The notes beneath the pieces are model-generated. The model was not told the origin of the DNA, did not search any database, and saw only the letters and a list, made by a program, of their open reading frames with translations. The position numbers and the translations under genes were made by a program. DNA of 9,571 bases from an uncultured Bacteroidales bacterium. Lineage in GTDB: Bacteria > Bacteroidota > Bacteroidia > Bacteroidales > Paludibacteraceae. The stretch lies in the NCBI GenBank assembly GCA_937886455.1, contig CALGCU010000012.1, forward strand, positions 1 through 9,571, in the 5' to 3' direction. Below, piece after piece: positions 1 through 5,638 of the stretch (positions are counted from its first letter, which is position 1; the number at the start of each line of letters is the position of its first letter).

Positions 1-173
1 GATAGGAACAAGATAGGAACTAGGTAGGAACTAGGTAGGAACAAGATAGGAACTAGGTAGGAACAAGATAGGAACTAGGTAGGAACTAGATAGGAACAAG
101 ATAGGAACTAGATAGGAACAAGGTAGGAACTAGATAGGAACAAGATAGGAACTAGGTAGGAACTAGATAGGAA
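1..173. repeat. 11-bp tandem repeat array, G(A/G)TAGGAAC(A/T)A
   Basis: Fifteen complete 11-bp units followed by an 8-bp partial unit (GATAGGAA, 166-173). The array touches the window edge and probably continues to the left. Nine of the eleven positions never change. Position 2 is A or G, and position 10 is A or T. Units 1-3 and 13-15 form the same 33-bp sequence, which suggests growth by duplication of multi-unit blocks. On the plus strand every unit contains TAG, and 11 is not a multiple of 3, so all plus-strand frames are stopped repeatedly and the array is not coding. The period is close to one turn of B-DNA. It ends about 50 bp before the start codon of the lipoprotein gene. No copy of the unit was noticed elsewhere in the window. 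Confidence 0.97.
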
Positions 174-225
174 TATTTATAATCAAAAATGATTTCTTCA
201 TAAAAAAAAGAAAAGGTGTAAAGAA
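174..225 (+). promoter_or_regulatory. AT-rich leader upstream of the GH114 lipoprotein gene
   Basis: This 52-bp stretch is about 83% A+T and lies between the tandem array and the start codon at 226. It is the natural place for the promoter and translation start of the plus-strand operon. I cannot find a clean Bacteroidetes -7 box (TAnnTTTG) or a -33 TTTG here; TATTTATAAT at 174-183 is only a loose candidate. The run of A residues before the ATG is typical of Bacteroidetes leaders, which generally lack a Shine-Dalgarno site. If the -33 region is needed it would fall inside or next to the array. The call rests mainly on position. Confidence 0.35.
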
Positions 226-1059
226 ATGTTGAAATGTTTATTGCGATTTTCTGCCATGTGTTGTTTGGCAATGGGATTAGTTGCTTGTGATGAACCTGAA
301 TTGACAAATGATCCTAATACCAAACAGTTTGGACTTTTCCTCGGACTGAATGATGAGGATATAAACAAAATGAAGGACTATAAACTGGTGGTGCTGGAAG
401 GACAAGAGTTTTCAGCGGAACACATAGCGCAACTGCATAAAGCCGGACAACGGGTGTATTCCTACCTGAACATTGGTTCGGTGGAAGAATATAGAGCGTA
501 TTTCAAGCGCTACCAACACCTCGCAATGGGAGTCTATGAAAATTGGGAAGATGAAAGATGGGTGAATGTGGCAGAACCAACATGGCAACGCTTTATTGCC
601 GACACACTTGCGGCAGCGCTCGTGGAAAAGGGAGTGGATGGATTCTTTCTGGATAATGCGGATGTGTATTATGAATTTCCGCAAGAGAATATCTATCAAG
701 GACTACTCGCTATAACTAAGTCATTGGCTAAATATGACAAAGTGTTGATGGTGAATGGGGGAGACAACTTTGTGTTAAGACTGCTGGAGGAAACAAAGGG
801 CGCACAAATCATACAGGCAGTCAACCAAGAAACTGTTTTTACCTCCATCAACTTTGAAAAGGAAACTTATGGACGACAAAATGCGGTGGATAAAAACTAT
901 TATCAAGAATACATAGAAACATGTGCGGAAAAGGGGTTGGATGTGTACCTCACAGAGTATGGGGCTGATGATGACTTGCAAAAAGAAATTGATGCCTACT
1001 GCACACAACATGGATTCTTATATTATATTGCGCCTACATTAGAACTAACCGGATATTAA
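226..1059 (+). CDS. GH114/TM1410-type glycosidase-like lipoprotein
   Basis: A 277-residue protein starting with a lipoprotein signal: basic start, hydrophobic segment and lipobox LVAC with the lipidated Cys at residue 21. The mature end begins CDEPE; acidic residues just after the Cys resemble the Bacteroidetes surface-export signal, so an outer-surface position is possible. The rest looks like a TIM-barrel domain of the GH114 (endo-alpha-1,4-polygalactosaminidase)/TM1410 group: YSYLNIGS at 78-85, GFFLDNAD at 139-146 with the acidic D143 and D146 at a strand end, MVNGG at 175-179, VNQE at 199-202 and LTEYG at 242-246. The length suits a single catalytic domain plus signal. The family is known for cleaving galactosamine-containing polysaccharides, but many members are untested, so the substrate is inferred. 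It is the first gene of a likely operon with the radical SAM and glycosyltransferase genes. Confidence 0.82.
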   Translation: MLKCLLRFSAMCCLAMGLVACDEPELTNDPNTKQFGLFLGLNDEDINKMKDYKLVVLEGQEFSAEHIAQLHKAGQRVYSYLNIGSVEEYRAYFKRYQHLAMGVYENWEDERWVNVAEPTWQRFIADTLAAALVEKGVDGFFLDNADVYYEFPQENIYQGLLAITKSLAKYDKVLMVNGGDNFVLRLLEETKGAQIIQAVNQETVFTSINFEKETYGRQNAVDKNYYQEYIETCAEKGLDVYLTEYGADDDLQKEIDAYCTQHGFLYYIAPTLELTGY

Positions 1060-1084
1060 CAATACATTCCTCAATTAATTTACT

Positions 1085-1849
1085 ATGCTGTTTTCTGAAA
1101 TTGTTTATGGACCTATTCACAGCCGTAGATTGGGCTGTTCATTGGGAATCAATCTAATGCCACCGGATGGAAAAATATGCACCTTCAACTGTGTGTATTG
1201 TGAGTGTGGATTTAATACGGAAGGACATTATAAATTGCCTACACGACAACAAGTGGCAAAGGCTATGGAAGAAAAGTTGATACAACTCCAACAGGAAGGG
1301 GTGACACCGGATGTGTTTACTTTCTCGGGTAATGGCGAACCTACCATGCACCCGGAGTTTGAGGGTATCATTGACGACACGGTGACACTACGTGACAAAT
1401 TCTTCCCAACGGCTAAAATCAGCGTACTCAGCAATTCTACAAGACTGGACAATGAGGCTGTGGTGAGGGCACTGATGAAGGTGGACAACCGTATATTAAA
1501 GTTTGACTCTGCTTTCAATGAAACAATGAAACTGATTGACCAACCGGTGAATGAGGCTTTTAATGTGGAAGACCTTACGGAACGACTCTGCTCGTTTAAG
1601 GGAAATCTCATTGTGCAAACTATATTCTTAAGGGGTGAACATAAAGGGCAAATCATTGACAACACAACCGAAAAAGAGGTCACTGCATGGATAGAGTCGG
1701 TGAAAAAAATCAATCCTAAGCAAGTGATGATCTATGCGATTGACAGAGCCACTCCGGTGAAAACACTGGAAAAGGTGTCAAGAGAGGAATTGGAGAATAT
1801 AGCCAACAGATTGAGGGAACTGGGATACCAGGTTTCTGTGGCAGGATAA
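1085..1849 (+). CDS. Radical SAM protein, COG0731 type
   Basis: A 254-residue protein with the N-terminal pattern YGPIHSRRLGCSLGIN followed by a radical SAM cluster motif CX3CX2C (C32, C36, C39; CTFNCVYC). These cysteines would bind a 4Fe-4S cluster that cleaves S-adenosylmethionine. GNGEPT at 82-87 fits the GGE-type SAM-binding strand. The start and motif spacing match the COG0731 Fe-S oxidoreductases, distant relatives of the catalytic domain of the tRNA wybutosine enzyme TYW1. No flavodoxin domain is present and the protein is about the size of the bare catalytic unit. The substrate of the bacterial members is not established to my knowledge. It begins 25 bp after the lipoprotein gene and ends 6 bp before the glycosyltransferase gene, so co-transcription is likely, although a functional link between them is only inferred. 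Confidence 0.85.
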   Translation: MLFSEIVYGPIHSRRLGCSLGINLMPPDGKICTFNCVYCECGFNTEGHYKLPTRQQVAKAMEEKLIQLQQEGVTPDVFTFSGNGEPTMHPEFEGIIDDTVTLRDKFFPTAKISVLSNSTRLDNEAVVRALMKVDNRILKFDSAFNETMKLIDQPVNEAFNVEDLTERLCSFKGNLIVQTIFLRGEHKGQIIDNTTEKEVTAWIESVKKINPKQVMIYAIDRATPVKTLEKVSREELENIANRLRELGYQVSVAG

Positions 1850-1855
1850 ACAACA

Positions 1856-2791
1856 ATGAGGATTCTGCTGGCACCACTCAACTGGGGATTGGGACATGCT
1901 ACAAGGTGTGTCCCCTTGATTCGCTACTTGATACAGCAAGGGCATGAACCTGTAGTGGCGTCTGATGGGATGGCATTGGCGTATCTAAAAGCCTATTTCC
2001 CTACTTTAGAATTGAGAGAAGCACCAGCATTATGCTTGCGCTATGCAAGGGGAACATCACAAGTGGGAGCGGTTTTGCGACAATTACCCAAACTTTGTTG
2101 GCATGCTTATAAAGACCATGTGTGGCTTAAACGTATCTTGCAGGATGAACACTTTGACTGTGTTATTGCTGATAATCGCTTTGGAATGTGGTCGTCTAAT
2201 ACAAAGTCAATCTATATATCCCATCAACTAATGGTTAAAATGCCTGCGCCATTCAAATGGATGGAGAAATGGGTACACAAAATGCACAAATGGGTGATTA
2301 ACCACTATGATGAATGTCTTATCCCTGATTGGGAAGAGGCACCCGGACTGAGTGGAGATTTAGCTCATCTGTATCCTTTACCTTCTAAGGCACGATTTAT
2401 AGGGCCATTGTCACGTTTCATGAATATAACTTTACCTGAACCGGATGGTACCTATGATGAAGTGGTTATACTTTCCGGATTAGAACCCCAGCGCACAATA
2501 CTGGAACGTAAACTTCTGAACGATTATGCAACTTCCGCACGAAAGGTGTTAATGCTGGAAGGACGCCCGAATCAATCACCGCTTTTCTCTTCTACAAAAA
2601 ATGTGCATATATACGCACACATGCCTGATGAACAATTACTGCCTTTTTTGATGGGGGCTAAACGGATTATATGCAGGTCAGGCTACTCAAGTATTATGGA
2701 CCTTGCTGTATTAGGACTCATGGACAAAGCATGCCTAATACCTACACCGGGACAAACAGAGCAAGAATACTTGGCTACTCTGCATGCCTGA
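1856..2791 (+). CDS. GT-B (MurG/GT28-like) glycosyltransferase, short C terminus
   Basis: A 311-residue protein with both halves of a GT-B fold. The N-terminal acceptor half starts with a strand and glycine-rich loop, ILLAPLNWGLGHATR (3-17), and includes DNRFG at 106-110. The C-terminal donor half has VILSGLEPQRT at 203-213, RSGYSSIMDL at 274-283 (the typical sugar-nucleotide contact loop) and PTPGQTEQEYLA at 296-307. Comparable bacterial proteins, as I recall them, continue about 35-50 residues past this last motif with the closing helices. Here the frame meets TGA TGA at 2789-2794, just after LATLHA, and the following DNA is a GC-rich block. The protein therefore looks truncated, or its tail has been replaced. 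It starts 6 bp after the radical SAM gene. Acceptor and donor sugar are unknown; a UDP-hexosamine would fit the GT28-like fold and the neighbouring GH114 gene, but that is inference. Confidence 0.8.
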   Translation: MRILLAPLNWGLGHATRCVPLIRYLIQQGHEPVVASDGMALAYLKAYFPTLELREAPALCLRYARGTSQVGAVLRQLPKLCWHAYKDHVWLKRILQDEHFDCVIADNRFGMWSSNTKSIYISHQLMVKMPAPFKWMEKWVHKMHKWVINHYDECLIPDWEEAPGLSGDLAHLYPLPSKARFIGPLSRFMNITLPEPDGTYDEVVILSGLEPQRTILERKLLNDYATSARKVLMLEGRPNQSPLFSSTKNVHIYAHMPDEQLLPFLMGAKRIICRSGYSSIMDLAVLGLMDKACLIPTPGQTEQEYLATLHA

Positions 2792-2940
2792 TGAGGACGC
2801 ACGGAGCCTATAGGACACTTGTTGCACTCGCCGGAGGTACAGAGTGCAGGGGTGTTTGCTGACGCAAAGGATGTGTGCCTATGGCAGGGTGTGTCGCGGA
2901 GCGAGGTGGAGGGTGTAGTACGGGCTGAGCCTACAGGACG
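2791..2940. repeat. GC-rich, internally repetitive block between convergent genes
   Basis: About 60% G+C over 150 bp by hand count, clearly above the surrounding genes. It fills the gap between the plus-strand glycosyltransferase stop and the minus-strand ansA stop. GAGCCTATAGGAC (2804-2816) recurs as GAGCCTACAGGAC (2927-2939), 12 of 13 identical, near the two ends. A related GCCTATGGC lies at 2877-2885, and GACGC occurs at 2796-2800, 2861-2865 and 2937-2941. None of the three plus-strand frames gives a recognisable protein. It does not look like a tRNA and has no U-tract terminator. A dispersed intergenic repeat or the remnant of an insertion is the best guess. Confidence 0.6.
2822..2849. 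repeat. Inverted repeat TGCACTC / GAGTGCA
   Basis: TGCACTC (2823-2829) and GAGTGCA (2842-2848) are perfect 7-bp complements around a 12-base loop, with one more T-G pair possible outside. The hairpin lies inside the GC-rich block between two convergent genes and could help end transcription on either strand. No run of T follows on either side, so it is not a standard intrinsic terminator. It may simply be part of a structured repeat. Confidence 0.5.
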
Positions 2941-3981
2941 CTACTCGTCTATGGTCATTTCACCGCAAAGATTCTGATGAAGCAACTCACGCACTTTCTC
3001 GGTGTTACCTTCATGCTCGCCTAAAAGATACATCAACTTGGTGACTAAAGCCTCTGTGGTAATGTCATGACCGCTAATCACACCCGAGTTCAGCAGGTTT
3101 AAACTGGTTTCATAACGACCCATTTCTACTGCGCCACTACTGCATTGTGTCTTGTTCACAATGATAATTCCTTGTTCAGTGGCTTTCTTGAGTGTCTGAT
3201 AAAACCATGTGTGCTGGGGAGCATTTCCGGAACCAAAAGTCTCTAACACCACCGCACGTAGATTGGGAATGTTCAAAATAGCATTCACTGTGTGTTCGGT
3301 AATGCCGGGGAACAACTTGAGAATAGCTACATTCTGGTCAACTTTCTTGTGTAGACACAAGGGCAAGTCGTGGGAGGGATAATGAATAGCTGTTGGGAAA
3401 TACTTGATGTGTACTCCGGCTTTGGCCAATGGAGGATAATTGTAAGAGGCAAAAGCATTAAAGTGTTCTGCATTCTTCTTGGTGGTACGGTTACCCCTGA
3501 ACAGAGTGTCTTCAAAGAAGATACATACCTCAGGAACACGGGGATGACCATCCACTTCTGCAGAGGCTATCTCAATGGCGGTGAGAAGATTCTCCTTTGC
3601 ATCTGAACGCATCATACCGACAGGTAATTGGGAACCTGTGAATATAACCGGTTTACTCAGATTGTCAAGCATAAAACTTAATGCTGAAGCGGAGAAAGAC
3701 ATGGTGTCTGTGCCGTGTAACACTACAAAGCCATCGTAATTGTCATAGTTGTCGTAAATGGTCTGAGCCAATTCACACCAGAAAGGTGGATGTACATCCG
3801 ATGAGTCGATAAAGGGAACAAATGGATAACAATCTACCCGAATCTTAGTATTCTTAATCTCTGGAATAAACTCTTGCAAACGCTCGAAATCAAGCGGACG
3901 TAAGGCGCCGGTAATAGGATCTTCTGCCATACTGATGGTGCCACCGGTGAAGATGAGTAAAACGGCATTGTGTCTGTTCAC
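2941..3981 (-). CDS. ansA: Type I (cytoplasmic) L-asparaginase
   Basis: A 346-residue protein of the asparaginase I family, which hydrolyses L-asparagine to aspartate and ammonia. The N-terminal nucleophile motif TGGTI lies at 12-16, with T15 matching the first catalytic threonine. The second motif, HGTDTMSFSASALSFML at 89-105, supplies T91 and D92, and RGNRTTK at 162-168 supplies the lysine K168. The C-terminal pattern TQCSSGAVEMGRYE and the closing QNLCGEMTIDE also match E. coli AnsA closely, and the length is full. No signal peptide is seen, so the enzyme is cytoplasmic. The start is a GTG at 3981; no in-frame ATG was seen in the roughly 20 codons upstream that I read, and only a short extension precedes the first beta strand. 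Its own promoter lies at 4028-4058, so it need not depend on folB. It converges with the glycosyltransferase gene. Confidence 0.95.
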   Translation of the reverse strand: MNRHNAVLLIFTGGTISMAEDPITGALRPLDFERLQEFIPEIKNTKIRVDCYPFVPFIDSSDVHPPFWCELAQTIYDNYDNYDGFVVLHGTDTMSFSASALSFMLDNLSKPVIFTGSQLPVGMMRSDAKENLLTAIEIASAEVDGHPRVPEVCIFFEDTLFRGNRTTKKNAEHFNAFASYNYPPLAKAGVHIKYFPTAIHYPSHDLPLCLHKKVDQNVAILKLFPGITEHTVNAILNIPNLRAVVLETFGSGNAPQHTWFYQTLKKATEQGIIIVNKTQCSSGAVEMGRYETSLNLLNSGVISGHDITTEALVTKLMYLLGEHEGNTEKVRELLHQNLCGEMTIDE

Positions 3982-4027
3982 GATAGTAGTATATTTAAAT
4001 GGATGAATAGTGTCATGCTTTGGACTA

Positions 4028-4058
4028 CAAAGATAGTCTTTTTATTAAACCCTGCAAA
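4028..4058 (-). promoter_or_regulatory. Bacteroidetes-type promoter for ansA
   Basis: Read on the minus strand, TTTG (complement of 4055-4058) is followed by exactly 19 bases and then TATCTTTG (complement of 4028-4035). This matches the Bacteroidetes sigma-ABfr consensus TTTG-N19-21-TAnnTTTG at every fixed base. Transcription would start near 4020, leaving a leader of about 40 bases before the ansA GTG at 3981. It is the clearest promoter in the window. Confidence 0.85.
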
Positions 4059-4099
4059 GGCAAGTGAACGATATCTGTTGTAGAAGCAATAAACCGGGC

Positions 4100-4456
4100 T
4101 TATACTTCTACACTTACCCAAGGTACATTGCCTCCTAAAGGTGGGTTCTTCTTGGAAACACGAACTCGGAGTTGACTAATCTGGGGAAACTCAGTTAAGA
4201 GATGTACACGAATACGCCAAACAAGATGCTCTAAAAGTTCTGAAGGCGTGTTCATCTCTTCTGCAACAATGTCATAGATGATTTGATAGTTCAGCGTGTC
4301 ATCTAATTGGTCGGTGTGACAAGCTTCCGGAACAGGGATTTGCAAATGGATGTTCACTAAAAAAGTATTGCCTTTTTGTTTTTCTTCTTCTAACACGCCA
4401 TGATAGGCGTAAAACTCCATGTCGTGCAGTTGAATGGTGAGGTGAGATGGTTGCAT
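4100..4456 (-). CDS. folB: Dihydroneopterin aldolase
   Basis: A 118-residue protein, the usual length for FolB, which converts 7,8-dihydroneopterin to 6-hydroxymethyl-dihydropterin and glycolaldehyde in folate synthesis. Family signatures are present: FYAYHGVLEEEKQKGNTFLVNI at 15-36, with the glutamate-rich turn after HG; LDDTLNYQIIY at 51-61, with the conserved tyrosine; LLEHL at 74-78, with the pterin-anchoring glutamate; and SKKNPPLGG at 101-109, with the catalytic lysine. The protein is cytoplasmic and forms ring-shaped oligomers in characterised members. It starts at an ATG 15 bases after the end of the xseA frame and is probably transcribed with mnmA and xseA. The next minus-strand gene, ansA, has its own promoter. 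Confidence 0.94.
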   Translation of the reverse strand: MQPSHLTIQLHDMEFYAYHGVLEEEKQKGNTFLVNIHLQIPVPEACHTDQLDDTLNYQIIYDIVAEEMNTPSELLEHLVWRIRVHLLTEFPQISQLRVRVSKKNPPLGGNVPWVSVEV

Positions 4457-4471
4457 AGGGTTTCTGTTTTT

Positions 4472-4747
4472 TTATTCTACAATGGAAGTGATGGTGCCAT
4501 CGGCAAATTCTGTGATAAGTTGGTCGCCTGGCTTTAGTTCGCTGGCAGAGGTCAATACCTTTCCTGATATGCGTGTCAATGTATAGCCTTTTTGGAGAAT
4601 GGTTTGGGGTGAATGTAACTCAATGGTCTTTTCTGCTAAGTCAAGACGGCTTTTTTCACTGAGAATATATCGATGAATGTGGGTGTGAACCCGCATTTGT
4701 ATTTGCTCTAAGGAATAGCGCTGTTGTAACAAACGTTGTTGAAGAGA
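4472..4747 (-). pseudogene. xseA: xseA 3' part, in frame after an internal TAA
   Basis: Directly after the TAA at 4748-4750 the same frame stays open for 91 codons. Its translation (SLQQRLLQQRYSLEQIQ...) contains the usual C-terminal end of exonuclease VII large subunits: LHSPQTILQKGYTLTR, then LKPGDQLITEFADGTITSIVE. No base is inserted or lost; one sense codon, possibly CAA, GAA or AAA, has become TAA. This part holds the rest of the coiled coil, which binds the small subunit in characterised enzymes, and the closing beta segment. A TTG at 4732-4730 could restart translation in principle, but no convincing ribosome site precedes it. Independent function is unlikely. Confidence 0.85.
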
Positions 4748-5638
4748 TTATGTGCAGCACAACTCAAAGAGGGCGGATAGTTCATCTTGTTGCTGATAGG
4801 CTTGCAAAATCCATTCGGCAACGGCTGTTGGAGTCTTTAGACTGGTATGTGCCACAAGGTCAAGTACACTGGTGTCACGTAAATGACCTATCCCGGCTAC
4901 AATGGGTAGTGGAAATTGAGCACAGTGAGAGGCTAATTCATAAGAGTCAAAGCAAGTCAGGTCAGTGGTGGCTCCACCCCCTCGAATAATAACTACAAGG
5001 TCATAGTTGTGTTGTTGTTCACAAATCCGGTCTAACGCGGCAATAATGGAAGCGGATGCTTTGTCGCCTTGCATCAAAGCGGGAAAGAGTGTAAGCGAAA
5101 TAGAGTAGGAGGGTGATGTGTTGCGGAGTTGATGACAAAAGTCACCATAGCCGGCTGCTGTATCTGCGGAAATAACAGCAATGCGACGCGGTAATAGTGG
5201 TATGGTCAAGGAACGATTCATGTCAAACACTCCGTCGTCTTTAAGGCGTTGAATGGTGAGACGACGTTGGCGCACTAATTCGCCAACTGTGAAGGATGGC
5301 TCAATATCTACTATGCTGAGGCTCATACCAAATACGGAATGAAAACGCACTTCTACTGCCAACATCACTTTCATGCCAACAGAGAGTGGTTGCCCTGTCT
5401 CACGCTCAAAATAGGAATGCAAAGATGAATATACGGAAGCCCAACAAGTAGCGCGCATTTTGGCGGCAAAGTTACGACCACTATCGTCTTTTTCTACTAA
5501 TTCTAAATAACAATGCCCTTTGCGAACATTCAATTCACTAATCTCTGCCTGCACCCAAACAGAATCTATAAAGGTGGAGTGCAACACGGCAATGATGTGC
5601 TCTGTGAGTTGTGAGAGTGTGAGTACGTGCTGTGTCAT
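4748..5638 (-). CDS. xseA: Exonuclease VII large subunit, cut short by in-frame TAA
   Basis: This part encodes 296 residues. Residues 1-115 form the N-terminal OB-fold DNA-binding domain (VWVQAEISELN..KGHCYLELVEKD). The catalytic domain follows: LPRRIAVISADTAAGYGDF at 149-167, VVIIRGGGATTDL at 215-227, VAGIGHLRDTSVLD at 247-260 and LKTPTAVAEW at 267-276. All core motifs precede the TAA at 4750-4748, which falls at the start of the C-terminal coiled coil. XseA with XseB degrades single-stranded DNA to oligonucleotides in repair. I chose the ATG at 5638-5636 because it overlaps the mnmA stop as ATGA and gives the normal N terminus MTQHVLTLSQL; a longer reading from 5680 adds only a basic, unrelated stretch inside mnmA. 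With the downstream 91 codons the protein would be about 388 residues. No xseB lies next to it. Confidence 0.88.
   Translation of the reverse strand: MTQHVLTLSQLTEHIIAVLHSTFIDSVWVQAEISELNVRKGHCYLELVEKDDSGRNFAAKMRATCWASVYSSLHSYFERETGQPLSVGMKVMLAVEVRFHSVFGMSLSIVDIEPSFTVGELVRQRRLTIQRLKDDGVFDMNRSLTIPLLPRRIAVISADTAAGYGDFCHQLRNTSPSYSISLTLFPALMQGDKASASIIAALDRICEQQHNYDLVVIIRGGGATTDLTCFDSYELASHCAQFPLPIVAGIGHLRDTSVLDLVAHTSLKTPTAVAEWILQAYQQQDELSALFELCCT

Noticed and set aside
1..173. CRISPR array as an explanation for the tandem repeat
   Set aside because: The units are directly adjacent 11-mers without unique spacers, so it is a minisatellite.
1228..1713. 161-residue minus-strand reading frame inside the radical SAM gene
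   Set aside because: It lies antisense to a well-supported gene, its translation is Ser/Leu/Ile-rich without motifs, and no start signal was seen.
2822..2849. Intrinsic terminator between the convergent genes
   Set aside because: The stem is sound but no T-run follows on either strand, so only a repeat/hairpin is reported.
2671..2862. 63-residue plus-strand frame overlapping the glycosyltransferase end, tested as a frameshifted tail
   Set aside because: The translation after the overlap (MRTHGAYRTLVALAGGTE) does not resemble the expected C-terminal helices and ends quickly.
3370..3606. 78-residue plus-strand frame within ansA
   Set aside because: Antisense to a full-length, motif-complete asparaginase; no features of its own.
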